From positions 62,001 to 126,000 of the forward strand of contig CAOPES010000005.1 of NCBI GenBank assembly GCA_948502395.1: DNA of 64,000 nucleotides, given 5' to 3'. Positions 55,831 to 64,000 of this stretch are shown here, piece after piece (position 1 is the first letter of the stretch; the number at the start of each line of letters is the position of its first letter). The stretch comes from an uncultured Clostridia bacterium. GTDB lineage: Bacteria > Bacillota > Clostridia > TANB77 > CAG-508. The notes beneath the pieces are model-generated. The model was not told where the DNA came from and ran no database searches. It saw nothing but the letters and a program-made list of their open reading frames with translations. A program made the translations under genes and the position numbers.

Positions 55831-56580
55831 ATGATAAAAGATATAAAAAAAGAAATTGAAGAAATCACAAAATGGATAAAAAATTACGTAAAAGGAGCAA
55901 ATGCAGAAGGAGTGGTAGTTGGAAACAGTGGAGGAAAAGATAGTGCAACAGTAATTGCATTGGCACAAAAAGCATTAGGGAAAGAAAATGTAGTAACTGT
56001 TGCAATGCCTTGTAATTCTAAAAATTCAGATTTAGAAGATGCAGAATTAGTAGCAAATAAATTTGAAGTTCCATTATTAAAAATTGATTTAACAGAAACA
56101 TATAAAACCTTAGAAAATGAAATAAGTAAGCAAATAAAATCAAAAGAGGAGTGGAGAGATAAAGAAGCAAAAATAAATGCAAAACCAAGATTAAGAATGA
56201 CAACATTATATTATATAGCACAAAATCTAAATTATCTAGTAATAGGAACAGGGAACAAATGTGAAGCAGTTGTAGGATATACGACAAAATGGGGAGATGG
56301 TGCTAGTGATTTCAATCCAATAGGAGATTTTACAGTAGAAGAAGTATTACAAATAGGAAAATATCTAGGAGTTCCAGAAAAAATAATAAGCAAAGCACCA
56401 AGTGATGGATTAGGAAACCTTACAGACGAAGAAAAGCTAGGAGTTACATATAAACAAATAGCAGAATATATAGAAACAGGAAAAACGGAAGAAAAAGCAA
56501 TGGAAATAATACAAAAAAAGGAAAAAAGCTCTAAACATAAAAGAGAGCTAATACCAGTGTATAAAAGAAATATACATTAA
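55831..56580 (+). CDS. nadE: NAD+ synthase (ammonia-dependent)
   Basis: 249 residues. The PP-loop SGGKDSATV (about 31-39) binds ATP. GTGNKCE and the KWGDGASDFNPI region form the deamido-NAD and ammonia sites. No glutaminase domain, so ammonia is the donor. Overlaps the convergent HAD gene by four bases. Confidence 0.93.
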   Translation: MIKDIKKEIEEITKWIKNYVKGANAEGVVVGNSGGKDSATVIALAQKALGKENVVTVAMPCNSKNSDLEDAELVANKFEVPLLKIDLTETYKTLENEISKQIKSKEEWRDKEAKINAKPRLRMTTLYYIAQNLNYLVIGTGNKCEAVVGYTTKWGDGASDFNPIGDFTVEEVLQIGKYLGVPEKIISKAPSDGLGNLTDEEKLGVTYKQIAEYIETGKTEEKAMEIIQKKEKSSKHKRELIPVYKRNIH

Positions 56581-57416
56581 AATTCAATAAATTTATAAAT
56601 GGCTTCAGCAAAACCGCCATTTTCAGCAGAATGTGAAGTAGTAAAATTAGCAACTTGTTTTACTTCTTCATATGCGTTGTTAACAGCAACACCAATGCCA
56701 GAAGCTTTAAACATTGAAATATCGTTTACATTATCGCCTATGGAAAGAATATCTTCTTTTTGTAGGCTTAAATAATTTTTTAATTCTTCTAAAGCAACCC
56801 CTTTGGTTACATTTGAAGGGGAAATATCTAAATATTCATATTCTTTATTAATTATGCTATCCTTATTATTTCCTGTTTTTGTAATATGAGTAATTGACAA
56901 ATCGTCATATTTTTCTAACATTTCTTTTACTGATGATAAAGAAGAGTTTGATGAAATAACCAGTTTTAATATGGTTGGTTTTTCTTTTTCAATATATTCA
57001 AAAACAGAATTAACAATTTTAAGTTTAATCATATCAGGAAAAAGTATTGAGTTTCTTAAATCTAAATACATTGGGGTTGTGGTAATAATGCTATTTTCTG
57101 TGTATATATGCACATGTAAGTTATATTTGTTGATAATAGAAAAACAATTTTTTACATTTTCAAAATTAAGTGTTTTCTTTGAAAGTTCTTCACCAGTAGC
57201 TAAATTAATAATTTGATTTCCATTTCCAAAAATGCCAAAATTGGCATTAAGTGTTTTGCAGATGTTTTTGCTTAAAGAGTATGTCTTTCCAGTACATACT
57301 ACAAATGGAATATTATTTTCTTTTAAAGTATTGATTGCTTCTAAGTTATCCTGAGAGATAGAATTATTATCGCTAAAAATCGTACCGTCTAAATCACTTA
57401 CAATTAGTTTGAACAT
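56577..57416 (-). CDS. HAD-superfamily phosphatase, Cof type
   Basis: 279 residues. DLDGTIFSD (nucleophile Asp 8), the KLVISS motif II region, LSIGDNVNDISMF (motif IV) and a capping domain of Cof/YbiV type. Substrate not evident; sugar phosphates or pyridoxal phosphate are usual. RBS aaggggg. Confidence 0.9.
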   Translation of the reverse strand: MFKLIVSDLDGTIFSDNNSISQDNLEAINTLKENNIPFVVCTGKTYSLSKNICKTLNANFGIFGNGNQIINLATGEELSKKTLNFENVKNCFSIINKYNLHVHIYTENSIITTTPMYLDLRNSILFPDMIKLKIVNSVFEYIEKEKPTILKLVISSNSSLSSVKEMLEKYDDLSITHITKTGNNKDSIINKEYEYLDISPSNVTKGVALEELKNYLSLQKEDILSIGDNVNDISMFKASGIGVAVNNAYEEVKQVANFTTSHSAENGGFAEAIYKFIEF

Positions 57417-57605
57417 ATTTATACCCCCTTACAACTCAGTGATATTAACATTATATTATTAAGTGATATTTCTGTCAATAAAAATTTTGAAATGTAAAAA
57501 AAATAGTCAAAAAAATGAAAACAAAGGAAGGATTTATGTAAAATGCGTCGAATAATATAACTATGTACATTTATTTGAAAGAAAATGAAAGGAAGAGAGA
57601 AAAGA

Positions 57606-59391
57606 ATGCCAAGATATAGTGACGAAATCATTGAAGAAGTAAGACAAACAAACGACATAGTAGACATTATCTCACAATATGTGCATTTAAAAAGAAGCGG
57701 AAGAAATTATGCTGGGTTATGCCCATTCCATAACGAAAAATCTCCATCTTTTTTCGTCTCACCAGACAAGCAAATATTTCACTGTTTTGGATGTGGAGTA
57801 GGTGGAAACGTATTCACATTTCTAACCAAAATAGAAGGAATAAATTTCGTAGAAGCAGTACAAACGCTAGCAGAAAGGTCAAATATACAACTACCAGCAA
57901 TAAACAACAATGTAGACACGGCAAAAGAAGAGCTAAAAGCGAAGGTACTAAAAGTAAACGAATTTACAGCACAATACTATCACGAAAAATTGTACAAGCC
58001 AGAATCGAAAATAGCACAAGAATACGTCAAAAAAAGAAAACTAAGTAACGAAACACTAAAAGCATTTAGATTAGGATTTTCAGGAAACTTTGACGAATTA
58101 TATAGAGCATTGGTAAAAGAAGGATTTAAAGACCCAGAAATATTAGAATCAGGACTAGTAAATAGAAATGAAAACGGAAAATATATAGACAGATACAGAA
58201 ACAGACTAATGTTTCCAATATGTGACGCAAGAGGACGAGTTATAGCATTTGGGGGAAGAGTATTAGACGACTCAAAACCTAAATATATAAACACAAATGA
58301 CACAGTAGCATACAACAAAGGAAGACACCTATTTGGGCTAAATGTTGCAAAAAAAGGAGACATAAAGAAAAGAATTCTAATAGTAGAAGGATATATGGAT
58401 GTTATATCATTACATCAAAGGGGAATAACAAATGTAGTAGCACCACTTCGGAACAGCATTAACACAGCAACAAGGCTGGTTACTTAGAAAAAATTCAGAA
58501 CAAATAGTTCTAAGTTTTGACTCTGACCAAGCAGGATTAAATGCAAAAATAAGAGCATTAGATATTTTGCAAAATATGGGATGTGATATAAGAGTTCTAC
58601 AAATGGAAGGTGCAAAAGACCCAGATGAATACATAATAAAATATGGAAATGCAAGATTTCAAAATTTAGTAGAAAAAGCACTTTCAGTAATTGAATTCAA
58701 AGTAAAAATTTTAAAGCAAACACTAAATTTAGACAACACAAACGACAAAATCAAATTCTTAAATGAAATAGCAAAATTAATTTCAAAAGTAGACAACACC
58801 ATAGAAAAAGAAATATACATAGAAAAAATATCAACAGAATATCAGATATCAAAAGAAGCACTTACAGCAGAAGTAAATAAGCTAACATACACAGGAGCAA
58901 AAAACGAAAAAATATTAGAAAAATCAAGACCAGTTGTAACACATCAAAAACCACAAGAAACGCAAATATCAGAAGCAGTAAGAAAAAGAGAAAATACACT
59001 ATTATCAATATTACTTATGGGAGATTTGAATATTTTTCAAATAATTAAGCAAAGTATAAATGTGGAAGACTTTAAAGATGAATTAAATAAAGAAATTGCA
59101 AAAAAACTGTATGAAGAATTTGAAAAAGGAAATAACAATATTAATGGGATAATGGATAACTTAGAAGAAACTCAGCAAAATCATATTACAGAAATATTAG
59201 CTGAAGACTATGAAATAGATGACATAGAAAAAGCCATAGATGATGTAATACAAAGTTATGAAAGAGACAAAATCAATGAAAGAAAGTTTCAAATTTTAGA
59301 ATTACTAGAAACTGATTTAGAAACTGAGCAAAAAAAAGAATTAGAAAGAGAGCTAAGTAATATTATTATTAGATTAGCTAAAATTAAATAG
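57606..59391 (+). CDS. dnaG: DNA primase, +1 frame break at 58449
   Basis: 594 residues when the C at 58449 (CTT-C-GGA) is skipped: ..NVVAPL then GTALTQQQGWLLRKNSEQIV.. The zinc finger is CPFHNEKSPSF...CFGCGVGG. The catalytic TOPRIM domain spans the join: EGYMDVISLHQRGI before it, then SFDSDQAG after it. A C-terminal helicase-binding domain follows. Without the shift the protein would stop 13 codons later, inside TOPRIM, and could not prime replication, so this is the strongest functional argument in the window. ATG 57606 with aaaggaag. Operon with rpoD. Confidence 0.93.
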
Positions 59392-59404
59392 GGGTGAAAA
59401 TTTA

Positions 59405-60613
59405 ATGGCAAAGAAAAAAGAAGAATTAGAAGAAATTAAAGAGCCAAAAGAAGTAAAAAAAGAAGAAATTAAGGAAGCAAAAAAAGCAGTAAAAGAGGCA
59501 AATGCTAAAAAAGAAGAAACAAGTGAAAATAAAGAAGTAAAAGAAGAAAAAGTAAACAAAATACTAAAAAAAGCAAAAGAGCAAGGAAAAATAACAATAG
59601 GAGATCTAGCAAAAGAATTGGATGATGTCAATCCAGACCAAATAGACCAAGTTTTTGATGCTTTTGAAGAATTAGGAGTAAATCTTTTAAATGATGATAT
59701 GGAAGAAGAACCAAACATAGAAGATTTAAAAGAAGTAGAAGACCTAAAACTAGACGAAGTAACAGAAACAACATATGAAGGAATAAACATAGATGACCCA
59801 GTAAGAATGTATTTAAGAGAAATAGGAAGAATACCACTACTAACATTTGAGCAAGAACTAGACTTAGCAAAAAGAATTTTAGCAGGAGACGAAGATGCAA
59901 AAAAAGAATTAGCAGAATCAAACCTAAGATTAGTTGTAAGTATAGCTAAAAAATATGTAGGAAGAGGAATGTTATTCTTAGACTTGATACAAGAAGGAAA
60001 TATGGGGCTAATAAAAGCTGTTGAAAAATTTGACTATACAAAAGAATTTAAGTTTAGTACTTATGCTACATGGTGGATAAGACAAGCGATAACAAGAGCA
60101 ATTGCAGACCAAGCAAGAACAATAAGAATACCAGTTCATATGGTAGAAACAATAAACAAACTAATAAGAACATCAAGGCATTTGCTACAACAACTAGGAA
60201 GAGAACCAAGTCCAGAAGAAATAGCAGCAGAAATGGAAATTCCAGTAGAAAAAGTTATGGAAATACAAAAAATAGCACAAGACCCAGTATCACTAGAAAC
60301 ACCAATAGGAGAAGAAGACGACAGTCACTTAGGAGACTTTATACAAGATGACGACAGTCCAGCACCACATGACTCAGCAGCATACACATTATTGAAAGAA
60401 CAACTGGAAGAAGTAATGAACACATTAACACCAAGAGAAGCAAAAGTGTTAAAATTAAGATTTGGATTAGAAGACGGGAAAGCAAGAACACTAGAAGAAG
60501 TTGGTCGTGAATTTGAAGTAACACGTGAAAGAATTAGACAAATAGAAGCAAAAGCCCTAAGGAAGTTAAGACATCCAAGTAGAAGTAAAAAATTAAGAGA
60601 TTATATGGGATAA
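59405..60613 (+). CDS. rpoD: RNA polymerase sigma factor RpoD (sigma-A)
   Basis: 402 residues. An acidic/basic N-terminal segment (Lys/Glu-rich, 1-60) leads into region 1.1, then 1.2 (DPVRMYLREIGRIPLL), 2.1-2.4 (NLRLVVSIAKKYVGRGMLFLDLIQEGNMGL..YATWWIRQAI), 3 and 4.2 (EFEVTRERIRQIEAKALRKL). It directs the TTGACA/TATAAT promoters seen throughout. Lies 13 bases after dnaG, as in the macromolecular synthesis operon. Confidence 0.96.
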   Translation: MAKKKEELEEIKEPKEVKKEEIKEAKKAVKEANAKKEETSENKEVKEEKVNKILKKAKEQGKITIGDLAKELDDVNPDQIDQVFDAFEELGVNLLNDDMEEEPNIEDLKEVEDLKLDEVTETTYEGINIDDPVRMYLREIGRIPLLTFEQELDLAKRILAGDEDAKKELAESNLRLVVSIAKKYVGRGMLFLDLIQEGNMGLIKAVEKFDYTKEFKFSTYATWWIRQAITRAIADQARTIRIPVHMVETINKLIRTSRHLLQQLGREPSPEEIAAEMEIPVEKVMEIQKIAQDPVSLETPIGEEDDSHLGDFIQDDDSPAPHDSAAYTLLKEQLEEVMNTLTPREAKVLKLRFGLEDGKARTLEEVGREFEVTRERIRQIEAKALRKLRHPSRSKKLRDYMG

Positions 60614-60627
60614 TAAACGGAGGAAAA

Positions 60628-61693
60628 ATGAGTAGAATAATAAACTATATAAGTAATATAACAAGTGAACAAATTATAGATGTTATAACAGCTTTATGTT
60701 TAATTGTACTTTTTAGAATTTTTAGTTCTAGCATTGCATATATAATTGTTAGGATGTTTAAATTAAAAGTGAAGAATAAAAAAGTAATTAAAGAAAGTGC
60801 ATTTTATAACCCTTTAAGAATGTTTTTCAATGTACTAGGAATTTACATTGCTATTCTGTTACTAAAAAAACCATTCCAAATTTCAAATGAAATAATGGCA
60901 ATTGTGACAAAAGCATTTGAAATTTGTAGTGTAATAGTATTTGCAAAAGGTTTAGCTGCAAGCTTTTTACCAAAATCAACATTAGTAAAAAAGATGAAAG
61001 AAAAAACAACAAAAAATGTAGAAGACTCTATGCTTAGCTTTTTGTTGAAAATAGTAAGAGTAGTCATCTACATAGTGGCTGGTTTTATAGTACTTACACT
61101 ATTAGGAATAAATTTGAATGGTTTAGTTGCAGGGTTAGGACTACGGTGGTGTAATAGTAACATTAGCAGCTCAGGATACTGCGAAAAACTTATTTGGTGG
61201 ATTAGTGATATTTTTAGACAAGCCTTTTATTGTAGGAGATTGGATAGAAATGCCACCATATGAAGGAACTGTTGAAGATATTACTTTTAGAAGTACAAGA
61301 GTAAGAACCTTTGAAAATTCAGTGGTAAATATACCAAATTCAGTTATTTCTAATTCTTCAATTATTAATTGGAGTAAAATGGAAAAAAGAAGATTTAAAA
61401 CACATCTTTGTATACAAATTGACACACCCCTAGATAAGCTAGAGAAATTTATGGCAAGGGTTAGAGAGATGCTACAACAACGTGAAGCGATTTTTGATGA
61501 GTCTATTATTGTTAGATTTGATGAGATTGCTGATAATGGCTTGAATGTTTTAATTTCTAGCTATACAGAGTCTGTTGATTATCCAAGTTACCTTGCTGAA
61601 AGACAGAATATTAACTGCAAGATTATGAGAATTTTGAAGGAAGAAAATATTGAATTAGCTTATGATACAAAGACTGTTTATGTTAAAAATTAA
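60628..61693 (+). CDS. mscS: MscS-type mechanosensitive channel, +1 frame break at 61144
   Basis: 354 residues when the C at 61144 (CTA-C-GGT) is skipped: ..VAGLGL then GGVIVTLAAQDTAKNLFGG.. The broken place is the pore helix (TM3) of MscS, where a Gly/Ala-rich stretch is essential; both sides match. Beta domain (PFIVGDWIEMPPYEGTVEDI) and the VIPN-type IPNSVISNSSI follow. Three to four membrane segments. RBS ggagg. Zero frame ends at 61263. Confidence 0.92.
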
Positions 61694-61714
61694 AAGACCG
61701 TTTAGGTCTTTTTT
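61691..61714 (+). terminator. Terminator
   Basis: AAAAGACC/GGTCTTTT stem with T run. Confidence 0.85.
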
Positions 61715-61755
61715 TGAGCAGTAGTAGTCAAAAAAACAATGTAAAGATATAACTG

Positions 61756-61785
61756 TTGACGTAATTCCTTTTCAGACGATAAAAT
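61756..61785 (+). promoter_or_regulatory. Promoter 2 of the pilin-leader/LRR family
   Basis: TGTTGACGTAA then GACGA-TAAAAT, spacer 18, like promoter 1. Confidence 0.8.
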
Positions 61786-61817
61786 ATCGGTAAGAAAAAA
61801 CAAAGGAGAAAAGGAAT

Positions 61818-63718
61818 ATGCAAAAAATTAGTATAAAAGGAATAACTCTGATATCACTAGTAATAACAATAATACTATTGTTAATATTAGCACGGAGTAA
61901 CAGTGGCCACATTAACAGGAGATAATGGAACAATAGGAAAAGCTCGGAGAAGCAAAATTCAAAACAGAATTATCAGCAGTAGCAGAAGAATATGAATTAT
62001 ATTTAACAGAAAGAATTGCAAACGACAGAAGTTTTGAAGAAGGAGCATTATATGCTGGAAAAAATGCCTTAATATATAATTCTGTTCAGGAAGAAGGAAA
62101 TATATATACAGTTTTAAAAAATTCAAACAAAAAATATGTAGATAATTTTGAAATAATAAAAGGAGAGTTATTTTATTTTTCAGAAAACGAACAACAAGAA
62201 AAATGGGCAAAAGAAATAGGAATAAAAGTAAGCCCATATATAATAATAGATGGAGAACTAATGTCATCTAATAGAAATTTGGAATTAATGGATGAAGCAA
62301 CAGGAACAATAACAATACCACAAAATGTAACTAAAATTGGGGAAGGAGCTTTTAGAGATGTATCAGGGTTACGTAGTATAGTAATTCCAGGCACAGTAAA
62401 GGTAATAGGGGACAATGCATTTTCGGGAAATCCAACATTAGAAAAAGTAGTAATAGAAGAAGGTGTTGAAAAAATAGGTTCAGCAGCATTTCAAAGTTGC
62501 AGTGCATTAAAATCAATAAAAATAGCAGATAGTGTTTCAATCATAGGAGAAAGCTGTTTCCGTGCATGCAGTTCATTAGTAGAAATTAATATTCCAAGTT
62601 CAACAAAAGAACTAGCATATAGAGTGTTAGAAAGTACTAAAATCAGTGAAATAATATTACCAGAAGGTGTAGAGAAAATACAATCAAGTGCATTTCAAAC
62701 TTGTACTGAATTAACAAGAGTTGTAATACCTTCAACTGTAAACATGATAGTAGGAACAGCTTTTAATTCTACACCTAAATTAAAAAATCTAGAAATATCA
62801 CCAGATAATGAAAATTACAGTTTTTCAGATAGTGTGTTAATGTCAAGAGACGGAAAAAACTTATACTATATATTACCTAATATATCAGAAATAAATATAC
62901 CAGAAACAGTGGAAAATATTAAAGGGGGAGCTTTGGAAGCACATTCACAGCAAGCTGTACTAAATATTTCTAAAAATGTAAAATCTATTGAAACAGTATT
63001 TTCTAGATTAATAACAAGAATAAATGTAGTAGATGATAATCCATATTTTAAAAGTGCAGATGGAAATTTATATAACAAAGATATGACTATAATTTATAGA
63101 TACACGCAAAATCAAACATCATTTGTAATTCCTAATACAGTAAAAAGGATAATGAGACAAGCATTTACTAATAGATATAATTTAGCGCAGTTGACATTGC
63201 CAGAAAATTTAGAGATAATAGATGATTGGGTATTTTCAGGAACTAAGATTAATAGATTAGATATTCCAGCAAAGGTAAAGAAATTCACAGCATTATGTTT
63301 TATTGGAATTGGTTCAGTAACTATATCAGAACAAAATGACAATTATAGGGCTGAACAAAATGGAACGGTTATATTAAGTAAAGACGGAAAAGTACTTGTT
63401 GCTTTATTACAAAATTTAGCAGAATATAATATTCCAAGTTCGATCGAAACAATAGAAAGTTATGCGTTTTATAACAAATCAAATTTAAAAGAAATAAAGA
63501 TACATGAAGGAGTAAAAGTTATTAAAACAAGTGCTTTTAATTATACAAACCAATTACAAAAAATACAAATTCCTTCAACAATAGAGATAATTGGAGCAAA
63601 TGCGTTTTTTGAATGTTATAATTTAAAGGAAATAATAATAGACAAGAAGGAAGGGGAAGTACAAGGTGCTCCTTGGGGGTGCCCATATGGATTGAGAGCA
63701 GTATTTTGGAATAAATAG
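61818..63718 (+). CDS. Pilin-leader BspA-type leucine-rich-repeat protein, two +1 frame breaks
   Basis: 632 residues, same length as the paralogue at 20986, when the Cs at 61893 (GCA-C-GGA) and 61945 (GCT-C-GGA) are skipped. Leader: KGITLISLVITI..LILA then GVTVATLTGDNGTIGKA then GEAKFKTELS.. Tandem BspA LRRs follow (IPQNVTKIGEGAFRDVSGLRSI..). The second break is absent from the paralogue, where GCG-GGA is read directly. Own conserved promoter. Probably a cell-surface or pilus-associated protein. Confidence 0.92.
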
Positions 63719-63784
63719 TGTGTAAATTTAATAGGAGATTCAATCTTTAATTTTGTGATGAAGAGTATAAAATAATAAAAATAG

Positions 63785-63815
63785 AGCCTAGGAAACTAAA
63801 AAAAATTCCTAGGCT
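63785..63815 (+). terminator. Hairpin between pilin-leader genes
   Basis: AGCCTAGGAA/TTCCTAGGCT stem without a clear T run. Confidence 0.55.
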
Positions 63816-63823
63816 ATTACTTG

Positions 63824-63853
63824 TTGACGTAAGACCTTTTGAAAAAGTAAAAT
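63824..63853 (+). promoter_or_regulatory. Promoter 3 of the pilin-leader/LRR family
   Basis: TTGTTGACGTAA, spacer 18, TAAAAT; third copy of the same layout. Confidence 0.8.
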
Positions 63854-63886
63854 AGTAATGAACTAAGGATAGAAAGGTTGATAAAA

Positions 63887-64000
63887 ATGAGTAAAAAGAG
63901 ATTAAACAAAGGTATTACTTTAATAGCACTAGTAATTACAATTATAGTATTGTTAATACTTGCAGGTGTAGCAATAGCGACACTAACAGGAGATAATGGG
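63887..64000 (+). CDS. Third pilin-leader gene, cut by the window end
   Basis: Only 38 codons are visible. MSKKRLNKGITLIALVITI..LILAGVAIATLTGDNG is the same leader as in the genes at 20986 and 61818. Here GCA-GGT is intact with no extra C, giving a natural comparison for the break in its paralogues. Confidence 0.85.
   Translation, partial: MSKKRLNKGITLIALVITIIVLLILAGVAIATLTGDNG

Noticed and set aside
7643..61945. Treating the ten frame-broken genes as ordinary pseudogenes
   Set aside because: All fifteen breaks are one extra C before a Gly codon, with no stops, deletions or other indels. Decay would not be so uniform. The two clearly decayed genes here (toxN, kinase) look different.
7643..61945. 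A plain reassignment of CGG to another amino acid
   Set aside because: A reassigned triplet would keep the frame. Here the frame must move by +1, and ten other CGG codons are read in frame at places where Arg fits.
7643..61945. Homopolymer sequencing errors
   Set aside because: The extra base is an isolated C, never in a run of C, and always before GG. Systematic error at CGG cannot be ruled out without reads, so it is kept as the alternative explanation.

Overview
The window is low-GC, about 64 kb, and reads as the chromosome of an endospore-forming Clostridia-type Bacillota, probably an uncultivated gut lineage. The evidence is strong AGGAGG ribosome sites, TTGACA/TATAAT promoters with 17-base spacers, AT-rich codon use and a set of sporulation genes (spoIIID, a yabG homologue, veg, a SipL-like SPOCS/LysM protein and yunB). 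No phage or transposase genes were seen.

Layout. 1-2305: ROK sugar kinase and a secreted GH25/LysM lysozyme. 2.4-11 kb: translation and envelope-lipid cluster rpsB, tsf, an unknown gene, pyrH, frr, ispA, uppS, cdsA, rseP. 11-15.5 kb: glucan phosphorylase and a membrane protein. 15.7-20.9 kb: NUDIX hydrolase and the sporulation genes. 21-28 kb: a pilin-like leader fused to leucine-rich repeats, an alpha-amylase and dnaE. 28-31.3 kb: MgtA-type ATPase and a NUDIX hydrolase. 31-44 kb: accessory region with Fic, a three-gene ABC transporter, a MerR/TipA regulator with its 19-base-spacer promoter, a run of small enzyme genes, an Lsa-type ABC-F gene, a decayed ToxIN type III toxin-antitoxin locus, a phosphoesterase and a pentapeptide protein. 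44-48 kb: feoAB, dUTPase and CarD. 48.1-53.5 kb: a tRNA-Leu gene followed by small islands bounded by repeated copies of its 3' end. 53.5-61.7 kb: aminotransferase, nadD-like gene, nadE, HAD phosphatase, then dnaG, rpoD and mscS. 61.8 kb to the end: two more pilin/LRR genes.

Main finding. Ten otherwise intact genes, on both strands, carry 15 single-base +1 frame breaks, and every one has the same form: one extra C directly before a glycine codon (GGN), so that the zero-frame codon is CGG. Removing the C restores the conserved protein each time (14 sites are firm; the one at the FeoB C-terminus is probable). The genes include dnaG and ispA, with two breaks in mgtA, two in an ABC permease, two in a pilin/LRR gene and three in feoB. 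The core genes show no other kind of frameshift. Ten further CGG codons are read normally as Arg, so CGG alone is not enough. The pattern suggests programmed +1 frameshifting or quadruplet decoding at CGG-N by glycine tRNA. A systematic sequencing artefact is the main alternative.

The window also holds more than 20 copies of short palindromic repeats that share a GGAC/GTCCC core but have different arms. They often lie directly next to ribosome sites or stop codons. One ~590-bp giant palindrome is bounded by copies of the same repeat.
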